From contig JAZRMW010000020.1 of NCBI GenBank assembly GCA_045647865.1, forward strand, positions 1 to 64,000: 64,000 nucleotides of DNA, in the 5' to 3' direction. The stretch is from Phocaeicola_A sp045647865 (GTDB lineage: Bacteria > Bacteroidota > Bacteroidia > Bacteroidales > Bacteroidaceae). A model generated the notes under the pieces. The model saw only the letters and a program-made list of their open reading frames with translations. It searched no databases and had not been told where the DNA came from. The position numbers and the translations under genes were made by a program. The stretch's first letter is position 1. Every line of letters begins with the position of its first letter. Positions 32,207 through 39,557 of this stretch are shown piece by piece.

Positions 32207-33520
32207 ATGAAAAAGTTAGTATTATTATCGTTTTTGCTGGCAGCCCTGCCGCAGTTGAGCATGGCACAGAGTATAGGCGATGATCTTTACTTTGTTCCTA
32301 AGAAAGAGAAAAAAGAGAAGACTACCAAAGTGGAGCGTGTTGCAGAGAATACCGTAACCGTTATCACTTCGGATGGAGAGATACGTCAAATACCTGTTTC
32401 GGATGCAGGTGTGGCTACAGTATCAAGCAAACAATTGCAGAAGGCTGCAGCTACTGTGCGCGATGCTTCAGGAGTGGCACGTGATGTGGATGAGTACAAT
32501 CGTCGCTATACTTCAGTGGACAACGAGGAAGAGTATCTGTTGGAAGATACAGAAGAAACGTATGCCGACAATGACGGTGAGTGGGTAAACGGTTTTGAGG
32601 GTACGCAAAGTGATTATGAATATGCTACCCGTCTGATACGTTTCCGTAGTCCTCGTGTCGCTGTTCCGGTGAGCAGTCCGCTTTATTGGGACATAGTCTA
32701 TACCTGGTCTCCTTTTGATTGGAATGTTTATACTGATGGCTTTTATGCCTATGCATTCCCGACATGGAGCAATCCTGCTTGGTGGAGTTGGCATCATGAT
32801 CCTTGGCATTGGAATTATGGTTGGAACTGGCATATAGGCTGGGGAGGCTGGGGATTTGGTTGGGGATGGCATGATCCGTGGCATCATCACCATTATCCTT
32901 ATTGGGGGTATTATCCCCATCATCATCATCATGGACCAATATGGGCCGGTGGTGGAGGTCATATAGGTGGTGGCTGGCGTGATGGTTTCTATTACGATAA
33001 TCGTAGGCGTGCTGCTGATCGTCCCAATGCTGTACGTGGAGATCGTCGCAATGATAGTAGTGTGCGTGCTACTCGGGGTAACGACCGTGGTACAACTGTG
33101 GCTTCGCGAGGTGATGCTTCCAGCCGTACGGCTGAACGTATTACCAAACGGAATACGGATGATGTTGTGCGTTCAAACTCCACTGGACGCAATACAAACG
33201 TCAAGGATGCAGTCCCTGCTAACGGACGTGCCAGCCGAAATACGGTAAGTCGTAATGGTAGCTCTTCTTCTGAGCGTGTGACGGGTAATAGTGGACGTAG
33301 CAGTAGTTCGCGCAGTTCGTCAACGGGCAATGTTTCTCGTAGCAGTAGTAGTTCTCGTAGCAGTTCAAGCTATTCTTCCGGCTCGTCATCAAGAAGTTCT
33401 TCACGCAGTTCGGGTTCGTTCTCTTCCGGTAGTAGCAGTCGTAGTTCCAGTGGCTCATTCGGTGGCGGAGGAAGTAGTCGTTCAAGCGGTGGTAGCCGTT
33501 CGGGTGGCGGTCGCAGATAA
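32207..33520 (+). CDS. Secreted low-complexity protein with His/Trp/Gly-rich core
   Basis: 437 residues with a signal peptide (1-20, SMAQ). Residues 25-150 are charged; residues 165-260 are exceptionally rich in Trp, His, Tyr and Gly (for example WHHDPWHWNYGWNWHIGW, then HDPWHHHHYPYWGYYPHHHH). The next 80 residues are Arg/Asp-rich, and the last 95 are almost only Ser, Arg and Gly. No catalytic domain is seen. The His-rich core suggests metal binding and the tail a disordered surface or matrix element; both are inference. It is followed 51 bp later by a FadL-like porin gene. Confidence 0.8.
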   Translation: MKKLVLLSFLLAALPQLSMAQSIGDDLYFVPKKEKKEKTTKVERVAENTVTVITSDGEIRQIPVSDAGVATVSSKQLQKAAATVRDASGVARDVDEYNRRYTSVDNEEEYLLEDTEETYADNDGEWVNGFEGTQSDYEYATRLIRFRSPRVAVPVSSPLYWDIVYTWSPFDWNVYTDGFYAYAFPTWSNPAWWSWHHDPWHWNYGWNWHIGWGGWGFGWGWHDPWHHHHYPYWGYYPHHHHHGPIWAGGGGHIGGGWRDGFYYDNRRRAADRPNAVRGDRRNDSSVRATRGNDRGTTVASRGDASSRTAERITKRNTDDVVRSNSTGRNTNVKDAVPANGRASRNTVSRNGSSSSERVTGNSGRSSSSRSSSTGNVSRSSSSSRSSSSYSSGSSSRSSSRSSGSFSSGSSSRSSSGSFGGGGSSRSSGGSRSGGGRR

Positions 33521-33571
33521 GTAAGGGAATCGCGGAATTATGTAAGTTTAAAGTTCGTAAGTTTTTCGGTT

Positions 33572-35257
33572 ATGACAGACAATAAGAAAATGATAGTAGG
33601 AGCTGTTGTTGTGCTTTTTTCTGGAAGCATTGCAATGGCTCAGACACAATATGATGCAGCTCGTGTTATAGATACCGATCTCAACGGTACAGCCCGCTTT
33701 GTAGGTATGGGAGGTGCCATGAGTGCTTTGGGAGGTGATATCTCTACCATGGGGAGCAATCCGGCCGGTATCGGATTGTATCGTAGTAGTGACTTTTCGG
33801 GGACCATCAGCCTGAATGATACACAGGTAATGAGTGACTTCGAAGGAGTACAGGGAAAAGATAACCGCATGCGCATGTCTTTTGACCAATTGGGCATTGT
33901 GTTCAGTAATAATACCGGTATGGAATCGGTAAGCTATGTGAATATCGGTTTGAATTATCGCAAACAGCGTAACTTCAACCGGAAAATGGCTTTATATGGC
34001 AATTTGATGGGGATGTCCATGACTGACCAAATCGCTTCTATGACCAATCATGATGAATATGGATACTATAATCCGCTTCCATTGGATGATTATTATAAGG
34101 TATATAATGAGTTGGGCGGGAACTATTATGGCAGTGATTGGAGTGACTTGTCATGGTTAGGTGTCTTGGGTATTCAGGGGGGGCTTATCGGGCCTAAGAT
34201 TGGTCCTGATTACGAAGAAGGTGACGAACCGTTGTTGGATGAAGCTGGAAGACCCATTACGGATGTAAATGGAAATCCGTTGTATGAATACAGACATTAC
34301 ATTGGTATGCCTGGATATGAGACAGAGTATCGAAGCCGTGAGACGGGTGGAGTGAATGTATTCGACATCAATATGTCTGCCAATGTCAATGACCGTTTCT
34401 ATTGGGGGTTGACAGTCGGATTTCATGATGTGAACTACAAGCGTTCTTCTGCTTATACAGAGTATGGAGAATTTGACGGTATGGATACAAAATTTACTTT
34501 GAATAATGATTTTGTGACCGAAGGTACGGGTGTGAATGCTAAGTTGGGTTTTATTTTCCGTCCGTTGGAAGCATCGGCTTTCCGTTTGGGATTGGCTTTG
34601 CATACACCTACCTTGTATAAATTGTCGGATCGTCATTGGGCTTCGCTCTCTTCTTCGTTGGACAACTATCATGGGGAAACAGATGTTGCACAGTTTGATT
34701 ATGAACTTCTTACTCCTTGGAAGGTAAATCTCAGCATGGGGCATACTATAGGAACTTCTGTGGCTTTGGGAGCCGAGTATGAATATACCGATTATGCTTC
34801 AGCTGAACTCCGTTACGATGATGGGTTTGAAATGGGACAAGAGAATGATTGGATTGAAGAGGATTTGAAAGGTGTGCATACGGTACGTGTCGGAGCTGAA
34901 GTGAAGTTGATTCCTGAGTTCAGTTTGCGTGCAGGATACAATTATAGTTCAGCATCCTTTGAGGAAAGCGCCTATAAGTGGCTCTATCCCAATACGACCC
35001 GTACGGATGCAGAATATGAGAATATGATGGCACGCAATACCTTTACCCTTGGTATGGGTTTCCGTACAGGACAACTCTATGTGGATGCAGCTTTCCAATA
35101 TACACATCAGAAGAGCGAGTTCTATCCTTTCGACAGTATGTTCAGTTACGAAGATGCAGGGGTGGCCTATCCGACGACTGCAGACGGTCTGCTACCGGCA
35201 ACGAAGATGGATACCGAACGTACTCAGGTGTTTCTGACTGTGGGATATCGTTTTTGA
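33572..35257 (+). CDS. OmpP1/FadL-like outer-membrane transport protein
   Basis: 561 residues. A signal peptide (about 6-23) precedes the conserved N-terminal segment TARFVGMGGAMSALGGDIST followed by NPAGIGLY, the FadL/TodX hatch-like motif. The rest is beta-barrel, ending with an aromatic residue (VGYRF). Bacteroidales members are often labelled hemin receptors, but homology is to FadL-type hydrophobic-ligand channels; the ligand is unproven. It follows the His-rich secreted protein, so the two may work together at the cell surface. Confidence 0.88.
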   Translation: MTDNKKMIVGAVVVLFSGSIAMAQTQYDAARVIDTDLNGTARFVGMGGAMSALGGDISTMGSNPAGIGLYRSSDFSGTISLNDTQVMSDFEGVQGKDNRMRMSFDQLGIVFSNNTGMESVSYVNIGLNYRKQRNFNRKMALYGNLMGMSMTDQIASMTNHDEYGYYNPLPLDDYYKVYNELGGNYYGSDWSDLSWLGVLGIQGGLIGPKIGPDYEEGDEPLLDEAGRPITDVNGNPLYEYRHYIGMPGYETEYRSRETGGVNVFDINMSANVNDRFYWGLTVGFHDVNYKRSSAYTEYGEFDGMDTKFTLNNDFVTEGTGVNAKLGFIFRPLEASAFRLGLALHTPTLYKLSDRHWASLSSSLDNYHGETDVAQFDYELLTPWKVNLSMGHTIGTSVALGAEYEYTDYASAELRYDDGFEMGQENDWIEEDLKGVHTVRVGAEVKLIPEFSLRAGYNYSSASFEESAYKWLYPNTTRTDAEYENMMARNTFTLGMGFRTGQLYVDAAFQYTHQKSEFYPFDSMFSYEDAGVAYPTTADGLLPATKMDTERTQVFLTVGYRF

Positions 35258-35333
35258 TAATAAAACAAAGAAGGGATACAACCAAAGGGACTGTTCATTT
35301 GTTGTCGATTCATAACAAGATTGAATTGGAACA

Positions 35334-35486
35334 ATGAAACGGAAATTTTGGATTCGTTTGGGGGTATCCCTGCTGATTGTGTTGCTGCTCTGGTGGTTGT
35401 ATGTGGCCATCTTGGTCGATGAGGATGAGGCTTTGGCTTTAGTGGAGTGCGTAGCCTTATTGGATGTACATAATTGGGGTGCATAG
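35334..35486 (+). CDS. Small single-pass membrane peptide
   Basis: 50 residues: a basic start (MKRKFWIRLG), a strong hydrophobic helix at about 9-29 (VSLLIVLLLWWLYVAILV), then an acidic tail. It has an ATG and stop and lies 77 bp after the FadL-like gene, so co-transcription is plausible. No family recognised. Confidence 0.5.
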   Translation: MKRKFWIRLGVSLLIVLLLWWLYVAILVDEDEALALVECVALLDVHNWGA

Positions 35487-35594
35487 ATGCAGAAAAATAG
35501 AGAAGTTTTTATTTGACAGAAGGGCATGAGTACTTCAGAAATAGAAGAATTTGTTACTCTTATGTCCTTCTGTTGAAAAAAAGAAGAAAAAGAC

Positions 35595-36200
35595 ATGATG
35601 GAAAAGAAATCATCGGGAATTACGTTTGCCCTGCTTCGTGGTATTACGGCACTGTTGATAGGGCTATTGCTGGTCTTTTGGTCGCAAAGTGCAGTGCTTT
35701 ATCTGATTATGGTCATTGGGTGTCTCTTTTTGATTCCAGGATTGTTCTCCTTGATGTCTCATTATCGGAAGACATCATCTGAGGGAAGCAGCCATTTCGG
35801 ATGGTCGCAAGTGTTGGGGATAGGCAGTATCCTGTTCGGATTGTGTCTGATAATCAACCCTGTATTCTTCGAGAAATCATTAATGTATGCTTTGGGTGTC
35901 ATCCTCTCTTATGCAGGATTGAGCGAAATCATCCAATTGGTGACAGCCCGCCAATGGATACGTGTGCCGGGTGGATTCTATGTGACACCTGTATTGGTCA
36001 TGTTGGTAGGGTTCTTCATTCTTTTTAATCCCATTGAGTCAGCTAATATTCCCTTCATCATATTAGGTATAGGCTGTATCGTCTATGGCATTTCCGATAT
36101 GGTGAATGTCATCAAGTTCCGTCACCGTAACAGCGATATGGAAGAGTTGCAGGCAGTGGATGATAATCAGCACGAACAGGAAGTTTCGACTGAAGAGTGA
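35595..36200 (+). CDS. DUF308/HdeD-like membrane protein
   Basis: 201 residues with six hydrophobic helices in three pairs, a DUF308 (HdeD-type) pattern with repeated LxxGxxxLxG blocks such as LGIGSILFGLCLIINP and FIILGIGCIVYGISDMV. HdeD in E. coli is linked to acid resistance at high cell density; the role here is unknown. The charged C-terminus (about 165-201) is cytoplasmic. Nothing follows for over 700 bp except repeats and hairpins. Confidence 0.8.
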   Translation: MMEKKSSGITFALLRGITALLIGLLLVFWSQSAVLYLIMVIGCLFLIPGLFSLMSHYRKTSSEGSSHFGWSQVLGIGSILFGLCLIINPVFFEKSLMYALGVILSYAGLSEIIQLVTARQWIRVPGGFYVTPVLVMLVGFFILFNPIESANIPFIILGIGCIVYGISDMVNVIKFRHRNSDMEELQAVDDNQHEQEVSTEE

Positions 36201-36420
36201 TTTTTTATTGATTTGAATAATTTAAGATACTGAGGGAACAAAATTTCAATTCTTTACTTATGTGGAAGATAATAAAGGTTGCTCAATCAGTGATAACCTT
36301 ATATATATTGAAGATATAGAAAATAATACTCTTATACCTTTGACTACCTTCTACGTAACCAGCATATTAAATTGAACATCCTTTTTAAGGATAAAACATC
36401 CTCTTAATGACGTTTCTCGT

Positions 36421-36443
36421 CCCTTCGCTTGCAATGCGAAGGG
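36421..36443. other. Perfect 8-bp hairpin
   Basis: CCCTTCGC and GCGAAGGG pair perfectly around a 7-nt loop. No T-tract follows in either direction, so a terminator role is uncertain. Confidence 0.6.
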
Positions 36444-36577
36444 ATTGAGTATGGGGTTTGTAATCCCGTCATAGTTGTTGATGAGGGCATCAGTAGATGC
36501 ATATATGCATAGCTTCCGTGTTCGGAAAATGACTCTTCTACAAAAAGAGAGACAAAGAATACCATTCTTCTAAGCCA

Positions 36578-36625
36578 TTCACTCCGTTCGGGAACCCGGT
36601 TTGTCCGGTTCTCGAACGGAGTGAA
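36578..36625. other. Long hairpin in the gene-free stretch
   Basis: TTCACTCCGTTCG pairs perfectly with CGAACGGAGTGAA; inside, GAACC(C)GG pairs with CCGGTTC with one bulge, giving about 20 bp of stem. There is no T-run after it. It could be a processing site, a REP-like element or a protein-binding site. Confidence 0.7.
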
Positions 36626-36723
36626 CAGTATAAACGTACACTATATATAAGGCTTTATTGCCAACAATAACAGACACATCCAACGACTTTCTTAGTGAAC
36701 TGTCAGAGGTCTTTTAGAGGCTT

Positions 36724-36818
36724 CTCAAATGAATAGTTTAAGCTTACTCAAGTGAATAGTTATTCACTTCCCAAGCCGTAAGTTATTCACTTGGATAAGC
36801 CGTAAGTATGTCACTTAG
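36724..36818. repeat. Four degenerate 24-bp tandem repeats
   Basis: Units of 23, 24, 24 and 24 bp share AAG(C/T)(C/G)(G/A)(T/A)A-type starts and a TATTCACTT or TGTCACTT end. Unit 2 contains a perfect palindrome, AAGTGAATA-GT-TATTCACTT. Unlike CRISPR repeats there is no spacer. Adjacent to gene-free DNA between the DUF308 gene and glnN. Confidence 0.75.
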
Positions 36819-36943
36819 AAAGTCAAATACTTATGGATTTAGTAGCTGGAGATAGTTCTCTCAATCGGAGATGAGGACGATGAAACAGTCTGATAGATAG
36901 TGGCTTATAAATATGTTGAACTCTCGTTGAATAAGTCGTAGAA

Positions 36944-36986
36944 AAAGCGGATTTAGTAAACTTGAATCAGTTACTAAATCCGCTTT
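36944..36986 (-). terminator. Terminator of glnN
   Basis: AAAGCGGATTTAGTAA and TTACTAAATCCGCTTT form a perfect 16-bp stem with an 11-nt loop, about 40 bp after the glnN stop codon, with a U-tract at the minus-strand 3' end. Confidence 0.85.
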
Positions 36987-37024
36987 CGTTACTATCTCAA
37001 CTTTTCAACCTTTTCGACGATGCC

Positions 37025-39214
37025 TCAACGGATAAACAGCAGCTCGCGGTACTTCGGCAACGGCCACATTTGGTCGTCGATGATGAGTTCCAGTTGGTCG
37101 ATACGTTGACGGATACTCTCGAGCATGGGAGCCACGGTATCGTGGTAGGCGATGGCCTTTTCGCGTTCGCTCTCAATGCGGTTGGCCACCTTGCGGGCCT
37201 CAATCATCCGTGCCACATTCTCTTCGATGAAGTTGTTCAGTTCGGCAATCTGCTCAATCAGGTCGATGTTCTTGGCCGATAGGATAGCGGCCTTTTCGGC
37301 AGGGAAGAGCTTTTGGGTCTTGTAGGCATTGTCAATCAGGTCGCACTGGTATTTGGTGGCTACGGGGATGATGTGGTTCATCACCAAGTCACCCAATACG
37401 CGGGCTTCAATCTGAATCTTCTTGGTATAGGTTTCCCATTTCACCTCGTTGCGTGCCTCCAGCTCCTTGCGGGTCATCACACCTGTCTTTTCAAACATGG
37501 CTACCGACTCGGGCTTGAGGTAACTGTCGAAGATAAGGGGGCAGCTGGTCTCGCAGTCGAGTCCACGGCGGGCCGCTTCGGCTTTCCATTCATCGCTGTA
37601 TCCATTGCCATCGAAACGGATGGGTTTGCACTCCTTGATAAGACGACGCAGTACACTGAGGATGGCTGAAATCTTTTCCTCTCCCTTCTGTATCAGTCCG
37701 TCCACTTCGGCCTTGAAGTCGTTCAGCTGTTCGGCTACGGCCGAGTTCAAGGCAATCATGGCACTGGCACAGTTTCCTTCCGACCCTGGTGCACGGAACT
37801 CAAAGCGATTTCCTGTGAAGGCAAAGGGCGAGGTACGGTTGCGGTCGGTATTGTCAATGAGCAGTTCGGGAATCTGCGGGATGTCCAGCTTCATGCCACG
37901 GCGACCTTCGATGATGATAAGCTCGTCGTTACTGCTCTCTTCCAAACGGTCGAGCACTTCACTCAGTTGCTTACCCAAGAAGGAAGAGATGATGGCCGGT
38001 GGTGCTTCGTTGGCTCCCAGTCGGTGGGCATTGTTGGCACTCATGATGCTGGCCTTCAGCAATCCGTTGTGGCGATATACTGCCATCAGCGTGTTGACTA
38101 CGAAGGTAACGAAGCGGAGGTTGTCCTCGGGAGTCTTGCCCGGTGCATGCAGCAGTTCGCCGGTGTCGGTACCCAATGACCAGTTGTTGTGCTTACCACT
38201 ACCGTTCACCCCCTTGAAAGGCTTTTCGTGAAGCAGTACACGGAATCCGTGGTTGCGTGCCACATTGCGCATGAGCGACATCAACAGCATGTTGTGGTCC
38301 ACCGCCAAGTTGCACTCCTCGTAAATGGGAGCCAACTCAAACTGGTTGGGGGCCACCTCGTTGTGGCGTGTCTTTACGGGGATACCCAATTCCAATGACT
38401 TCACTTCGAGGTCGGTCATAAAGGCTGCTACCCGTGGGGGTATGGCTCCGAAGTAGTGGTCTTCCAACTGCTGGTTCTTCGATGATTCGTGTCCCATCAA
38501 GGTGCGACCCGTCAGAAGCAGGTCGGGACGGGCGGCATAGAGGCCCTCGTCCACAAGAAAGTACTCCTGTTCCCATCCAAGGTAAGTAAACACCTTCTTA
38601 ACTTCGGGGTTGAAGTAATGGCATACACCCAATGCAGCTTGGTTGACAGCACGCAGTGACTTCAAGAGCGGAGCCTTGTAGTCGAGTGCTTCGCCCGTGT
38701 AGGCTATAAATACGGTGGGGATACAGAGTGTGTCATCTACTACAAACACGGGTGATGAGGGATCCCATGCACTGTATCCGCGGGCTTCAAAGGTGTTTCG
38801 GATACCACCATTGGGGAAGGAAGAGGCATCTGGCTCTTGTTGAACCAACAGTTTGCCCGAGAACTCTTCCAACATACCACCCTTGCCATCGTGTTCCACA
38901 AAGGCATCGTGTTTCTCCGCTGTGCCGTCGGTCAATGGTTGGAACCAGTGTGAATAGTGGGTTACACCCAACTCTATGGCCCATTTCTTCATGCCTGCTG
39001 CCACCTCGTCAGCAATGTTGCGGTCGAGTGGGGCACCGTTGTCGATTACGTCAATCAACTTGGCATATACATCCTGGGGCAGGTATTTGAACATTTTTGC
39101 CCGGTTGAAGACATACTTGGCAAAGTATTCTGTCGGTCTCTGTGTAGGAGGAGTCACCTCAACAGCCTTCTTCTTGAAAGCCGCTTCAATCACTCTGAAT
39201 CTTAATTTTGACAT
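37025..39214 (-). CDS. glnN: Type III glutamine synthetase
   Basis: 729 residues, the GSIII length, twice that of GSI. It forms glutamine from glutamate, ammonia and ATP. GSIII signatures are visible, including KGVNGSGKHNNWSLG, GANEAPPAIISSFLG and NRTSPFAFTGNRFEFRAPGS. Type III enzymes are double-hexameric and common in Bacteroidetes. There is a leader of about 130 nt with a palindromic repeat between promoter and start. No other nitrogen gene is adjacent. Confidence 0.96.
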   Translation of the reverse strand: MSKLRFRVIEAAFKKKAVEVTPPTQRPTEYFAKYVFNRAKMFKYLPQDVYAKLIDVIDNGAPLDRNIADEVAAGMKKWAIELGVTHYSHWFQPLTDGTAEKHDAFVEHDGKGGMLEEFSGKLLVQQEPDASSFPNGGIRNTFEARGYSAWDPSSPVFVVDDTLCIPTVFIAYTGEALDYKAPLLKSLRAVNQAALGVCHYFNPEVKKVFTYLGWEQEYFLVDEGLYAARPDLLLTGRTLMGHESSKNQQLEDHYFGAIPPRVAAFMTDLEVKSLELGIPVKTRHNEVAPNQFELAPIYEECNLAVDHNMLLMSLMRNVARNHGFRVLLHEKPFKGVNGSGKHNNWSLGTDTGELLHAPGKTPEDNLRFVTFVVNTLMAVYRHNGLLKASIMSANNAHRLGANEAPPAIISSFLGKQLSEVLDRLEESSNDELIIIEGRRGMKLDIPQIPELLIDNTDRNRTSPFAFTGNRFEFRAPGSEGNCASAMIALNSAVAEQLNDFKAEVDGLIQKGEEKISAILSVLRRLIKECKPIRFDGNGYSDEWKAEAARRGLDCETSCPLIFDSYLKPESVAMFEKTGVMTRKELEARNEVKWETYTKKIQIEARVLGDLVMNHIIPVATKYQCDLIDNAYKTQKLFPAEKAAILSAKNIDLIEQIAELNNFIEENVARMIEARKVANRIESEREKAIAYHDTVAPMLESIRQRIDQLELIIDDQMWPLPKYRELLFIR

Positions 39215-39222
39215 ATATTTTT

Positions 39223-39340
39223 TAGTTACGAGTTACTGGCTACAAGCTACGAGTTCCATATATAGTATGAGTGAACAGATATCCGTGCAGTATAAAAACT
39301 AAACACTCGTAGCCTGTGGCTCATTATTCGTAGCTGTTAA
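39223..39340. repeat. Imperfect palindromic repeat in the glnN leader
   Basis: TTACGAGTTACTGGCTACAA then GCTACGAGTT on the left pairs imperfectly with ACTCGTAGCCTGTGGCTC then TTCGTAGCTGTTAA on the right. The TAACGAG/CTACGA words recur in the 57.9-kb repeat. It lies between the glnN promoter and start codon. Confidence 0.55.
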
Positions 39341-39348
39341 AATTGCGG

Positions 39349-39356
39349 CAAAAATA
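39349..39356 (-). promoter_or_regulatory. -7 promoter box for glnN
   Basis: Minus-strand TATTTTTG matches TAnnTTTG, about 135 bp ahead of the glnN start. Confidence 0.5.
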
Positions 39357-39452
39357 GTCATTATTCTTGATTTTTTTGTTGTGATTTCTCTTTTATTAGT
39401 TGTTAACTGGAATAATTTGGTCTGAAATAGGGATTCAACGGGATAAAATTAG

Positions 39453-39460
39453 TACTTTTG
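39453..39460 (+). promoter_or_regulatory. -7 promoter box for the exopolysaccharide operon
   Basis: TACTTTTG matches TAnnTTTG, 98 bp upstream of the SLBB export gene. No UpxY-type leader pause or invertible promoter repeats are visible around it. Confidence 0.55.
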
Positions 39461-39557
39461 CAATAAATTTGCAGATGATACGTTTGTCTGTATGAAGGAC
39501 TGTGTGAATACAGTTGCTATTTTAAACAAAGAAAACATTTAGAATCAAAGAGAGAAT

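Larger units (their letters stand above)
36201..36943. other. Gene-free stretch with hairpins and repeats
   Basis: No convincing reading frame on either strand. It holds two perfect or near-perfect hairpins, a four-unit 24-bp repeat and AT-rich sequence, listed separately. Confidence 0.6.

Noticed and set aside
39349..39557. Invertible promoter ahead of the EPS operon
   Set aside because: No flanking inverted repeats suited to a site-specific invertase are visible and no invertase gene is near.
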